Positions 8,392 to 16,356 of a stretch of 27,309 bases of DNA are shown here, piece after piece (position 1 is the first letter of the stretch; every line of letters begins with the position of its first letter). A program made the translations under genes and the position numbers. The stretch spans positions 1 through 27,309 of the forward strand of contig URDV01000003.1 of NCBI GenBank assembly GCA_900546605.1. The letters run 5' to 3'. Under the pieces are notes generated by a model. The model was not told the DNA's origin. It did not search any database and worked only from the letters and a program-made list of their open reading frames with translations. Source of the stretch: an uncultured Prevotella sp. GTDB taxonomy: Bacteria > Bacteroidota > Bacteroidia > Bacteroidales > Bacteroidaceae.

Positions 8392-9003
8392 ATGATTAAC
8401 GAACAATACCCTTCAAAACTATTAGAGCATGCCGTGCAAGAGCTCACCCGCCTACCTGGTGTAGGCCGCAAAACAGCTCTACGCTTTGCACTTTACCTAC
8501 TATCACAAAACAAAGACACGGTGCATAGCTTTAGCGACAGTTTAACCCACCTACGCGATGACGTAAAACATTGCAAAGTGTGTCACAACATATCCGACAC
8601 CGAAGTATGCGACATCTGTGCTAACCCACAACGTGATAAATCAACCATATGCGTAGTTGAAAACATACATAGCGTCATGTCAATTGAAAACACAGGACAA
8701 TTTCACGGCCTATATCATGTGTTAGGAGGTGTTATTTCGCCCATGGATGGAATTGGGCCTTCCGATTTAGAGTTAGAGTCACTCTTTGCACGAGTACAAA
8801 CTGGCAACATCAACGAAATCATCTTAGCCCTAAACCCCACCATGGAAGGCGACACCACCAACTTTTACATCTCACGCAAATTGGCCGACACTGGCATCAA
8901 GCTATCTGTTTTGGCACGAGGTGTCAGCATAGGTGATGACTTAGAATACACAGATGAAGTAACACTTGGCCGATCAATATTAGGACGTACACCACTCAAA
9001 TAG
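8392..9003 (+). CDS. recR: Recombination mediator protein RecR
   Basis: Cytoplasmic RecFOR-pathway protein that helps load RecA at single-strand gaps. The 203 residues match the usual length (~200). In order: an N-terminal helix-hairpin-helix (LTRLPGVGRKTALRFALYLL, 18-37), a C4 zinc finger (C61, C64, C73, C76), a Toprim domain starting STICVVENIHSVMSIENTG (~84-165), and the C-terminal LSVLARGVSIGDDLEYTDEVTLGRSILGR signature. The start follows from the position of the HhH. A small membrane protein starts 9 nt after its stop, suggesting one transcript with it and the GNAT gene. Confidence 0.97.
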   Translation: MINEQYPSKLLEHAVQELTRLPGVGRKTALRFALYLLSQNKDTVHSFSDSLTHLRDDVKHCKVCHNISDTEVCDICANPQRDKSTICVVENIHSVMSIENTGQFHGLYHVLGGVISPMDGIGPSDLELESLFARVQTGNINEIILALNPTMEGDTTNFYISRKLADTGIKLSVLARGVSIGDDLEYTDEVTLGRSILGRTPLK

Positions 9004-9012
9004 CCCCTTATT

Positions 9013-9438
9013 ATGAACAACGAATCAACCCAACAACCACAAAATCTCATCTTTGCCCGTACCATCTACCTAAGTGTATGGTGCGCCATTGCCATTTTTG
9101 CCCTATTATGTGAATGCAACATTTTGCCCATTGGCTACGTTAAAGCCAATGCGCAAACAGCTTATGCACTTAATATGCTCTGCATTGTGCTCACATTAGC
9201 CTGCACATGGGGCAGTTTACGCTTATTTGCTTTCAAGGGCATACGTAGCAAACTTAACAAGCACCCACAACACCTACAACAATGGAACATGCTACGCACA
9301 AGCATTTTAGCATTGGCCATACTTGTTAACCTCATTACCTACTACGGGGTGGTTAATAGCCGTAGCGCCTTGTTCTGTCTTCTTATCACCCTAACTGGTT
9401 TCGTGTTTTGCTGGCCCAAACATGATGAGATAAACTAA
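9013..9438 (+). CDS. Small four-helix membrane protein, unknown function
   Basis: 141 residues with a short polar N-terminus (MNNESTQQPQN), then four predicted membrane helices at about 17-38, 48-72, 92-112 and 117-134. A basic loop (KGIRSKLNKHPQHLQQWN) sits between helices 2 and 3, and the C-terminus is WPKHDEIN. No catalytic motif or signal peptidase site is visible. I recognise no named family. It sits 9 nt behind recR and 35 nt ahead of a GNAT gene. I recall a similar recR/membrane protein/acetyltransferase arrangement in other Bacteroidales, so it is probably a conserved lineage protein rather than a spurious ORF. Confidence 0.8.
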   Translation: MNNESTQQPQNLIFARTIYLSVWCAIAIFALLCECNILPIGYVKANAQTAYALNMLCIVLTLACTWGSLRLFAFKGIRSKLNKHPQHLQQWNMLRTSILALAILVNLITYYGVVNSRSALFCLLITLTGFVFCWPKHDEIN

Positions 9439-9473
9439 CACGTAGCCTTTTTCTCTCAACACCTATAATATAT

Positions 9474-10010
9474 ATGCACCTACGCCCCCTTGAACCTGAA
9501 GACCTGGAGTTACTCTACACCATTGAAAACGATGAACGCTTATGGAACACTTCAAACACCGATGGACCCTACTCGCGCTTTGCTCTTAAAAATTATATAG
9601 CATCATCGGACAACATATATGAATGCGGACAATTGCGACTCGTAATTGATATAGCAAACAGTCCTCAGTCAGATAGCACAATTTCACCCAAGGCTCACAC
9701 TTCATCACAACCTATCGGACTCATTGACCTCACTAATTACTCCTCACTCAATGCCAGAGCCGAAGTGGGCATCACCCTACTCCGTGCCTACCAAGGTCAA
9801 GGCTACGGACAAAGAGCATTGCAACTGATGGAACACTACGCCACCGAGCGATTACGCATTCACTCACTCTACGCCTACGTTTCACCACACAATCTCCCCT
9901 CCTTTTATCTGTTTCAAAACAATGGCTATAAAGTAGTAGCAAAACTGCCCGATTGGAGCTTTCGAGAGGGAAAATATGAGGAAATTGCACTTTTTCTGAA
10001 GATTTTTTGA
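9474..10010 (+). CDS. GNAT-family N-acetyltransferase
   Basis: A 178-residue cytoplasmic acetyl-CoA-dependent acetyltransferase. The N-terminus MHLRPLEPEDLELLYTIEND is the standard beta1-alpha1 of the SpeG/RimJ-like branch. The acetyl-CoA loop is V-GITLLRAYQGQGYGQRAL (~98-116), with Q/R-x-x-G-x-G/A as QGQGYG. The C-terminus has the motif-B pattern SLYAYVSPHNLPSFYLFQNNGYKVV. An extra Ser/Thr-rich loop (~63-81, SPQSDSTISPKAHTSSQ) interrupts beta3 and is not typical. The substrate cannot be told; polyamines, ribosomal proteins or other amines are possible. It is the last gene of the recR run, with the tRNA promoter starting 18 bp after its stop. Confidence 0.85.
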   Translation: MHLRPLEPEDLELLYTIENDERLWNTSNTDGPYSRFALKNYIASSDNIYECGQLRLVIDIANSPQSDSTISPKAHTSSQPIGLIDLTNYSSLNARAEVGITLLRAYQGQGYGQRALQLMEHYATERLRIHSLYAYVSPHNLPSFYLFQNNGYKVVAKLPDWSFREGKYEEIALFLKIF

Positions 10011-10027
10011 AAAAAACTTAGGAAAAG

Positions 10028-10058
10028 TTTGGTACTTCACAAAAAAGTCGTACCTTTG
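10028..10058 (+). promoter_or_regulatory. Promoter of the tRNA-Asp/tRNA-Cys operon
   Basis: TTTG at 10028-10031 and TACCTTTG at 10051-10058 are separated by 19 nt, an ideal Bacteroidota -33/-7 pair. Predicted start is about 10064, leaving a leader of roughly 55 nt before the mature tRNA-Asp 5' end. Confidence 0.75.
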
Positions 10059-10120
10059 CACTCGCAATCGGGAAACAAACAACACTGAAACAAACGATAG
10101 CAAAACCAAATAAAATGAAT

Positions 10121-10194
10121 GGTGTGTTAGTTCAGCTGGTTAGAATACATGCCTGTCACGCATGGGGTCACGGGTTCGAGTCCCGTACACACCG
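10121..10194 (+). tRNA. tRNA-Asp (anticodon GTC)
   Basis: A 74-nt cloverleaf. The acceptor GGTGTGT pairs with ACACACC, the D-loop contains AGCTGGTTAGA, the anticodon loop is CTGTCAC with GTC, and the T-arm is CGGGTTCGAGTCCCG. G is the discriminator, and CCA is not encoded (CAA follows). First gene of a two-tRNA operon. Confidence 0.97.
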
Positions 10195-10209
10195 CAACAT
10201 TCAACATTT

Positions 10210-10280
10210 GGTACCCTGACCGAGTGGCTAGGTAGCGGTCTGCAAAACCGTGTACAGCAGTTCGAATCTGCTGGGTACCT
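10210..10280 (+). tRNA. tRNA-Cys (anticodon GCA)
   Basis: A 71-nt cloverleaf with acceptor GGTACCC / GGGTACC, anticodon loop TCTGCAAAA with GCA, T-arm CAGCAGTTCGAATCTGCTG, and discriminator U, as usual for tRNA-Cys. CCA is not encoded. It lies 15 nt behind tRNA-Asp. Confidence 0.96.
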
Positions 10281-10288
10281 CATAGAAA

Positions 10289-10322
10289 AGAGAATTAAGT
10301 TTTTACTTAGTTCTCTTTTTTT
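10289..10322 (+). terminator. Intrinsic terminator of the tRNA operon
   Basis: The stem AGAGAATTAAG (10289-10299) pairs with CTTAGTTCTCT (10306-10316) with one G-U, and a T-run follows immediately. It sits 9 nt after tRNA-Cys. Confidence 0.8.
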
Positions 10323-10408
10323 GCTTTATGCATCACTTGGTTTATAGAAAGCGTATTTGCCCCCCCTAAGTCTTTAGCTTAGGGGATGAAAAATGCAGGG
10401 TAGCGCAG

Positions 10409-10549
10409 CTACCCTTGGTTTTCAAAATATTTTTTGATGGTTTCTTGACTGACATTCCCAATTGAATATACAGAATATCCGTCAGTCCCCAAAGTGTGTT
10501 CTTTGTAAAAGTTGTGCCGTAGAAAATCTCCATACTCAACTGTACATGA
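10409..10549 (-). pseudogene. tnpA: IS200/IS605 TnpA (Y1 transposase) C-terminal remnant
   Basis: The minus-strand frame reads VEYGDFLRHNFYKEH, then TLGTDGYSVYSIGNV, then SQETIKKYFENQG and stop (TAG at 10411-10409). The 'TDGY..SIGNVS.ETI..Y...QG' pattern is the C-terminal end of IS200-type Y1 transposases. Only about 45 of roughly 140-150 residues remain. Upstream the frame meets a stop at 10550-10552 inside a 23-bp tandem duplication, and the HUH and Tyr-containing parts are gone. The stop codon overlaps the GGGTAGC hairpin. Confidence 0.6.
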
Positions 10550-10578
10550 CTATAGTACTCAATTGTACATGAGCATAG
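10533..10578 (+). repeat. 23-bp tandem duplication
   Basis: TACTCAACTGTACATGACTATAG (10533-10555; read as TACTCAACTGTACATGAC then TATAG) is followed directly by a second copy with 3 differences (10556-10578). It sits exactly where the transposase fragment breaks off. Confidence 0.75.
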
Positions 10579-10745
10579 AACATCCTCACCTGGGGGCGAC
10601 GCGTCCCCCCCCAGGTGAGCTTGCATTCGTGGCGCGCGTCGGACACCAATAATCGAAATTAGAAATTATCTTTACTTGCTGCGTATCTATCAGAATCCCA
10701 ATAGAAAACTCGAGGTAGTAAAAGTTTTAGGGAGGGTGATAGGCC

Positions 10746-12800
10746 TTATTTAACAATACCCGCATCCGTATTTACAGGTGTATCTTTAGCCTGAGCTGTC
10801 TTTATCATTTTACCTCTCATCAGGCTCCACGATAACGAAATGTACACCATGTTGCCAAAAGCACGATTGCCGCTTGATAAGCTGCTAATCAACTTATCTG
10901 TCATCAACCTCGTTTCGCCACTTTTACCTTTACTTCTAAACGCATTTCGTAAGCCAAGTTTCAGTTGCAAGGCGCGGTAGCGATAGCCAACGTTAACGTC
11001 CGATGTTGAGCAGTTGTGCGTTAACATATCGCCCGACAATGCCTCCGTTGCCGTGCGGTAATACCCATTAAAACTCCAATTTTTGTAAAAAGCATTTAAG
11101 CCAGCTTGTAAACTCAGCTGAGCGTTCGTATGTTTATTCATGCCTCTTGCATCGTCGTACTGCCACTTAGGTTCAACGTAAAAAGTCAGAGCACGATTGA
11201 AGAATGACTGCCCCCAATACACAGCTGATTCAAAGTGGCGATTTCGCACGTTATTCACGTTTTGATGAACAAATTTACCCCCGTCTTCAAGAATCATCTG
11301 CCCGATACCATTATAAGCATATTCGTAAAGGGCATAAATACGAAGTGTAGTGCTCTTTTTCTGAAAATCAGCCACCAACATGTGCGTGTCGGTATTATAA
11401 GGGCGCAGCGCTGCATTACCAACCGTCCACTGTAATACGTCGTCCTGGCGACTATATTCTGTCAAGTCGGCCAGCGTAGGTGTCGTCGCGTTGCGGCTAT
11501 AACGATACATCAAACTCCATTCTTTATTCAAGTTATATTGCAAGAGCACTTGAGGACGGAAAGCCCAAAACACATTGTTGTTCCCCATCTGCGCCGTTCG
11601 TATTCTATTCTCACCAACTCCCACCGATAGGTAAAATTTAGGCAAGAATAATGCATATTCAGCATACAAGTATTCCGTATCGTCATTAATCTTAGCCGCT
11701 TGATTGTTCGTACCTACGTACTTATTACGTGTATAGTCATAGCTTTGTTGGTAACCAAACGATAGTTGACTCTTCGACGAAAGTTGATGTACAAAGTCCA
11801 ACTTAGCGTAGGTGGCATACTTATTGCCATTCACCTTGTAGGCATAATTACTCCAAGGCGAGGCGAAACCTCTGTCATACGCATTGTCTAAATAAGCAAA
11901 GCCCACATTTGCCTCTAACGTGCTTTTAGCGTTCAGTTGCTCTTGATAATACGTCTTTAGCAAATACACCTTTTCGTCACTTTGCGTATTGGTGCGTAAG
12001 GTGTAATCTTCAGCCCCCGTTACGTGTTGATTTAAATAGCGATTGGGAAAGCGATTGTAGTCAAACGAAGCCTTCACGTCAAACACACGCTTGTTCTCCA
12101 ACGTGTAGTTATAGCTCAATAATAAAGCGTCATCTCTAAAATTGCCACCTTTAAATTTTCCGTCTTTGGTATATTGCTTTATCGTTCCGTCAGCAAAGTG
12201 AAAAGTGTCGTTGCTCTTATTGTAAGCCTTCTTAATGTTATTAAGTTTGAAGTTGTATTGCAATCCAAATTCAGACTTCTTGTTCCATACCTTAGCCCAT
12301 ACGCCGTCGTCGTTATAATTATCAGAAACGGCATTCATCGCATTCAGTCCCACAGCAAAGCCATAATCATCGCGCTTGGTCTTAATATTAATAACAGCCC
12401 CAGTTCCTGTACCATACTTCATGCCAGGCATTGTGCTATATTCAATTTTTGTAACCAAGTAAGGGGGAATGCTCTGCAGTTGTTCGAGTGTAGCTTCTAC
12501 ATTGTTTATCTTTACCACAACACCACTTGCTCCCGTACTACTGATAATGCTCTTCTGCACTTGGTCAACGTGAATACCAGGCAAAGCCACCATTGATAAT
12601 AGATCAAGCGCATTTGACGAATGTGTGCGTTGTGCATCCGAAGGAAAGTACGTGTCAAACCCATTATGGCGAATGATACTCGCCCCCTCAACAATCGCTT
12701 CGTTTAATTGAACATTTGTGCTGTCATTTTTTGTCACATCTTGTGCCCAAACTCCTATTGGTAGTCCCAAGAGTAAACTGCTAATTATATACTTTCTCAT
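10746..12800 (-). CDS. TonB-dependent-receptor-like outer-membrane barrel protein
   Basis: A 684-residue exported barrel. The signal peptide is MRKYIISSLLLGLPIGVWA (cut before QDVTKND). A short lead with LNEAIVEGA, a plug-start-like motif, leads into a plug domain (~45-145: LLSMVALPGIHVDQ, VVVKINNVEATLEQLQSIPPYLVTKIEYSTMPG, GTGTGAVINIKTKR). About 540 residues of barrel strands follow, resembling the OMP_b-brl_3 type of Bacteroidota. The N-terminal carboxypeptidase-like domain common in these receptors and a clear TonB box are both missing. The C-terminus is unusual: after the strand NMVYISLSWSLMRGK about 25 polar residues follow, rather than a terminal aromatic. The substrate is unknown, and no SusD partner is encoded next to it. 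A Crp/Fnr regulator lies 274 bp upstream on the same strand. Confidence 0.75.
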   Translation of the reverse strand: MRKYIISSLLLGLPIGVWAQDVTKNDSTNVQLNEAIVEGASIIRHNGFDTYFPSDAQRTHSSNALDLLSMVALPGIHVDQVQKSIISSTGASGVVVKINNVEATLEQLQSIPPYLVTKIEYSTMPGMKYGTGTGAVINIKTKRDDYGFAVGLNAMNAVSDNYNDDGVWAKVWNKKSEFGLQYNFKLNNIKKAYNKSNDTFHFADGTIKQYTKDGKFKGGNFRDDALLLSYNYTLENKRVFDVKASFDYNRFPNRYLNQHVTGAEDYTLRTNTQSDEKVYLLKTYYQEQLNAKSTLEANVGFAYLDNAYDRGFASPWSNYAYKVNGNKYATYAKLDFVHQLSSKSQLSFGYQQSYDYTRNKYVGTNNQAAKINDDTEYLYAEYALFLPKFYLSVGVGENRIRTAQMGNNNVFWAFRPQVLLQYNLNKEWSLMYRYSRNATTPTLADLTEYSRQDDVLQWTVGNAALRPYNTDTHMLVADFQKKSTTLRIYALYEYAYNGIGQMILEDGGKFVHQNVNNVRNRHFESAVYWGQSFFNRALTFYVEPKWQYDDARGMNKHTNAQLSLQAGLNAFYKNWSFNGYYRTATEALSGDMLTHNCSTSDVNVGYRYRALQLKLGLRNAFRSKGKSGETRLMTDKLISSLSSGNRAFGNMVYISLSWSLMRGKMIKTAQAKDTPVNTDAGIVK

Positions 12801-12973
12801 ACTATTTTATTTAGTCGGTTAACATCGCATTTTGTCGCTATTGAAGGTAAATCATTAAAAAGACGATTTTGAATATGAACCAATAAAAAACTTAGCACAT
12901 TTATCTTTCAATACGATTTAAATGAAATAATTACGCAAACGATCTTAACAAGCCAACCCCATAGCTATATATT

Positions 12974-13005
12974 ATAAGTATGAGCATCAACTTACGCTCA
13001 CTTAT
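12974..13005. repeat. Hairpin between the Crp/Fnr gene and the barrel-protein gene
   Basis: ATAAGTATGAGC and GCTCACTTAT pair over 10 bp with one bulge and a loop of about 10 nt. No T-run follows on the minus strand, so it may be an operator or a weak terminator. The rest of the 274-bp gap shows nothing clear. Confidence 0.35.
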
Positions 13006-13074
13006 ACATCATAACTATGCGAAAGTACTATTTACAAAGCACCACTAAAACATAGTTCTTCGCCTTTATAACAA

Positions 13075-13779
13075 TTACCCATTATCAGATATTTGCTGCA
13101 AAGCCTCAACATCCAACAACTTAATGTATCGTCCATGCACCTCAACCAAACCTTCAGTAGCAAAGGTTGATAATGTGCGAATAGCATTACTTGTTGTCAT
13201 ATTCGACAAATTAGCCATATCTTCACGCGTTATGTGCAAATCAAGTGTTTTGCCATCTTGATCATAACCATAAACGTCTAACAAGTCAAGCAGTGTTTCA
13301 GCTAAGCGACCACGGATGTGTTTTTGCGTAATGCTCACGATGCGTTGATCAGCTTTGCCCAAATCGGTAGCTAATGCATGCATAAAAAAATGACACAACC
13401 CTGTGTTCTGTTGCATTAAATGATACATTGCACGCATAGACACAACCACTATCGTACTCTCATCAAAGGCCGATGCGCTAGTTACATAAGTCTCACCAGC
13501 CATTGAAGCCCTATACCCAAAATATTGCACAGAACGCAGAACTCTATTAGTCAGGCAGCGCCCACCTAAGCCCTCACGATAAATCTTTACTTTACCCGAT
13601 AATAAGCAAAGCAAATTATCAGGTTGGTCACCTTCATGATAAATGACCTCATTCTTCTTAAAACGTTCAACTCTGACGTTATCACACAGATAATTGCGCT
13701 CCTCGTCAGTCAACACATCCCATATGTCGCTCAACGACTGGGCGACTTTACGTTTATCAAATCTTTCAACTTTTGTCAT
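13075..13779 (-). CDS. Crp/Fnr-family transcriptional regulator
   Basis: A 234-residue cytoplasmic DNA-binding regulator. The cyclic-nucleotide-binding-like barrel (~20-125) shows FKKNEVIYHEGDQPDNLLCLLSGKVKIYREG. A long dimer helix (~125-158) leads to a winged helix-turn-helix (~160-223) with LHITREDMANLSNMTTSNAIRTLSTFATEGLVEVHGRYIKLLD; the recognition helix is near MTTSNAIRTL. Cysteines (32, 58, 75, 129) are scattered and do not form the N-terminal FNR Fe-S pattern. The cAMP-contact Arg-Ser pair of Crp is also not evident, so the effector is unknown. It is divergent from the glycogen gene cluster and upstream of the barrel-protein gene on the same strand; it could regulate either, but this is inference only. 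Confidence 0.85.
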   Translation of the reverse strand: MTKVERFDKRKVAQSLSDIWDVLTDEERNYLCDNVRVERFKKNEVIYHEGDQPDNLLCLLSGKVKIYREGLGGRCLTNRVLRSVQYFGYRASMAGETYVTSASAFDESTIVVVSMRAMYHLMQQNTGLCHFFMHALATDLGKADQRIVSITQKHIRGRLAETLLDLLDVYGYDQDGKTLDLHITREDMANLSNMTTSNAIRTLSTFATEGLVEVHGRYIKLLDVEALQQISDNG

Positions 13780-14267
13780 GGCACCTAATGAATCAGGCAG
13801 TTATTTTTTTAAGATTGTAATGCCATCTTTTACACCGCCAACAATTTTATGTTATAAATAGATTAGAAATCAAAGTTTAGCAATGTACACACTACATGTA
13901 AGCCTATCAGCATCATCCACACATAACGCATGCACATTATAAATAATGAAGGGCTACGCCATGTATGCGCCAAGCCCCTATATGGAGCAAAATTAGTGTT
14001 TTTATTAAAAATAGCCAAACGCTATAGGCTAAATTGTAAACTCTTGCTACAAAAACATGAAGAAACGCATTTTTTTACGAAAAAGCTTTCTGACTCAACT
14101 TTTTTTTTCTACTTTTGATTGCCGAATGAAAAATCGGCATGACAAATCAACCCTGTATAGCTTAAAGCTATGTTGCAAAGTGACAGATAATTGTTTACAA
14201 ATAGCAAATAGCCCTAACGAGCGAAACAGATAATAGATTTCTAAACCTTAAAATCACATCAATCGCC
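13780..14267. other. Divergent regulatory gap between Crp/Fnr and the glycogen cluster
   Basis: 488 bp without a credible gene. It holds a -7 box at 14110-14117 and, downstream in the predicted leader, two short hairpins: GCCGA/TCGGC around 14121-14138 and the palindrome ATAGCTTAAAGCTAT near 14157. No clear Crp-like palindromic operator was found by eye. Confidence 0.5.
14086..14117 (+). promoter_or_regulatory. Probable promoter of the glycogen cluster
   Basis: TACTTTTG at 14110-14117 matches TAnnTTTG. The -33 partner is only TTTC at 14086-14089, with 20-nt spacing. Predicted start is near 14123, giving a leader of about 145 nt before the debranching-enzyme ATG, with two small hairpins in it. 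Confidence 0.4.
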
Positions 14268-16226
14268 ATGTGCTATCTAAGATTCGATAAAGCGCAAATG
14301 ACCAACTTGCAAGAGTCTCTTTACAAAGAGATGCTCATTACCAATAGGTCTGGTGCTTATTGCTCAACGACTTTGGTTGGTTGTAACATCAGAAAATATG
14401 ATGGCTTACTCGTTATACCCGTTCCTGAACTGGATGACGAGAATCATGTGTTACTCTCGTCACTTGACGAAACTGTTATACAGCATGGAGCCGAATTCAA
14501 TTTGGGATTACACAAATACCAAGGCGAGAACTATAGTCCTAAAGGACATAAATATATAGTAAGTTTTGAATGGGAACAAGTGCCCACTTGGACCTATCGC
14601 GTTGGAGGCGTCCTATTACGAAAAGAATTAAGTTTTGACACCTCTATTCACCGTATTTATGTTCGTTATACGTTACTTGACGCTCACTCTGAAACTCAGC
14701 TACGCTTGCGTCCATTCTTAGCCTTTCGCAGTGTTCGGCAATGGACACATGAAAACGGAGTAGCTAACCGCAGTTATAATGAAGTAGAGAATGGCATTCG
14801 CATGTGCCTATATCAAGGTTACCCCGACCTATACATGCAAACATCTAAGCCCACTGATTGGCACTATTGCCCCGATTGGTATCGTGGCATGGATTATCCC
14901 AAAGAGCGCGAACGCGGTTACAATGCAACTGAAGATTTGCTTGTACCAGGCTACTTTGAAATGTCAATCAAAAAAGGTGAAAGCATCGTATTTAGTGCAG
15001 GCATTGCTCCTATTGAAGCGGAACAAATTAACACGCTCATGGAGGAGGAGATTAGCCACATTGACCACCGCGATAGTTTTTACCATTGTTTAGTAAATGC
15101 TGCTCACCAATTTCGCGTCAACAAAGATGGCGAATCGTATTTATTGGCAGGTTATCCATGGTTTAAAGCTCGAGCACGCGACACATTTATCTCACTACCT
15201 GGCCTAACACTTGCCATTGGCGAGCGCGATAGGTTTGAAGAGTACATGACCACTGCGGCAAAGGCCATACACAACTTTATACAGAAGGAGCCGATGTCAG
15301 TTGACATTTATGAAATGGAACAACCCGACACTCTGCTTTGGGCCACATGGACCATTCAGCAATATGCCAAATATACCTCGCGCAAAGCATGCTACGAAAA
15401 GTATGGTAAACTCTTCAAAGAGATAATGGACTACATTTGGAATGGTCAACACCCTAATTTGTTTGTTCACGACAATGGGTTACTTTATGCCAATGGTCGC
15501 GACCGAGCCATTACATGGATGAATTCACAGTCAAATGGTCAGCCCATTGTGCCACGTTCTGGTTACATTGTTGAGTTCAATGCCCTTTGGTATAATGCCA
15601 TCAAGTTCTTTGAACAGCTCATTCTTGAAAATGGGCAAGACGTGTATGAAGACTTATTGGTAAAAGTTAGAACTACAGCCGAATTAGTAGCAAGGTCGTT
15701 TAAAGATGTATTTTTAAACGAATATGGTTACCTGCTTGACTATGTTGACGGACAGATGATGGATTGGAGCGTACGTCCTAACCAACTCTTTGCCATAGCC
15801 TTTGACTACTCACCACTCGACATGAAAGAGCGCAAGTCAGTACTTGACATTTGCACCAAAGAATTGGTTACCCCCAAAGGCATACGTTCACTTTCGCCAC
15901 AAAGCGGAGGCTATAACCCCATGTACGTTGGCCCACAGACACAACGTGACCTAGCCTACCATCAAGGCACCGCTTGGCCTTGGCTCACAGGCTTTTACTT
16001 GGAAGCCTACCTGCGTGTTTACCGCATGAGCGGAGTAAACTATATAGAGCGCAAGCTTATTGGTTTTGAGGAGGAACTCTTCTATCATTGTGTTGGAACC
16101 ATTCCTGAATTGTTTGATGGCAACCCACCCTTCCATGGTCGTGGTGCCATATCATTCGCCATGAATGTTAGTGGCATATTACGTGCTCTCCGACTACTTG
16201 AAAAATATAATAATGCCATGGAATAA
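14268..16226 (+). CDS. Glycogen debranching enzyme-like protein (GH133 domain)
   Basis: Predicted to remove alpha-1,6 branches during glycogen turnover in the cytoplasm. 652 residues: an N-terminal beta-sandwich GDE_N domain (~15-245, ITNRSGAYCSTTLVGCN, LLVIPVPELDD, SSLDETVIQHG) followed by an (alpha/alpha)6 amylo-1,6-glucosidase domain (~270-650). The domain shows YLLAGYPWFKARARDTFISLPGLTL (292-315), D354 in QPDTLLW, ITWMNSQSNGQPIVPRSGYIVEFNALWYNA (415-444) and PELFDGNPPFHGRGAISFAMNVSGILRALRLL (613-644, with E614). Two motif positions differ from the textbook WGRDTF and TWMD patterns: it has RARDTF and TWMN419. First gene of a three-gene plus-strand cluster; 130 bp separate it from the glycosyltransferase. 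Confidence 0.85.
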   Translation: MCYLRFDKAQMTNLQESLYKEMLITNRSGAYCSTTLVGCNIRKYDGLLVIPVPELDDENHVLLSSLDETVIQHGAEFNLGLHKYQGENYSPKGHKYIVSFEWEQVPTWTYRVGGVLLRKELSFDTSIHRIYVRYTLLDAHSETQLRLRPFLAFRSVRQWTHENGVANRSYNEVENGIRMCLYQGYPDLYMQTSKPTDWHYCPDWYRGMDYPKERERGYNATEDLLVPGYFEMSIKKGESIVFSAGIAPIEAEQINTLMEEEISHIDHRDSFYHCLVNAAHQFRVNKDGESYLLAGYPWFKARARDTFISLPGLTLAIGERDRFEEYMTTAAKAIHNFIQKEPMSVDIYEMEQPDTLLWATWTIQQYAKYTSRKACYEKYGKLFKEIMDYIWNGQHPNLFVHDNGLLYANGRDRAITWMNSQSNGQPIVPRSGYIVEFNALWYNAIKFFEQLILENGQDVYEDLLVKVRTTAELVARSFKDVFLNEYGYLLDYVDGQMMDWSVRPNQLFAIAFDYSPLDMKERKSVLDICTKELVTPKGIRSLSPQSGGYNPMYVGPQTQRDLAYHQGTAWPWLTGFYLEAYLRVYRMSGVNYIERKLIGFEEELFYHCVGTIPELFDGNPPFHGRGAISFAMNVSGILRALRLLEKYNNAME

Positions 16227-16356
16227 GTGACAACGAGCTATCAGCCCAAGTGCTCTACTATATATAATATATGTACTTAAGCAAATCCCCCGATGGTTAC
16301 ACCTTGAGCACCTGTGGCATTGCAGCCTCACTCACTCCAAAACTAATCAAATAACT

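Larger units (their letters stand above)
10363..10619 (-). mobile_element. Decayed IS200/IS605-type element
   Basis: Remains of an IS200-like element: perfect hairpins at one end (CCCCTAAG 10363-10370 / CTTAGGGG 10378-10385; GGGTAGC 10398-10404 / GCTACCC 10408-10414), a TnpA C-terminal fragment between, and a strong hairpin at the other end (CTCACCTGGGGG 10585-10596 / CCCCCAGGTGAG 10608-10619). IS200/IS605 elements carry subterminal hairpins recognised by TnpA, which fits. The exact ends cannot be set. It lies directly downstream of the tRNA terminator. Confidence 0.6.

Noticed and set aside
10162..10347. 61-codon plus-strand ORF
   Set aside because: It runs through tRNA-Asp and tRNA-Cys and into their terminator.
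10366..10626. 86-codon minus-strand ORF as a gene
   Set aside because: It is the wrong frame of the TnpA relic; the transposase-like reading is in the neighbouring frame.
12174..12596. 140-codon ORF antisense to the barrel-protein gene
   Set aside because: Shadow of the opposite-strand gene; no start context or domain.
12974..13005. Hairpin as a definite terminator of the Crp/Fnr gene
   Set aside because: No T-run on the minus strand, so it is listed only as an inverted repeat.
13835..13842. CCGCCAAC upstream of Crp/Fnr as a fifth MITE end
   Set aside because: Only eight bases match; no second end, core or target duplication follows.
13930..14118. 62-codon ORF in the Crp/glycogen gap
   Set aside because: Low-complexity AT-rich C-terminus, no family resemblance, overlaps the predicted promoter.
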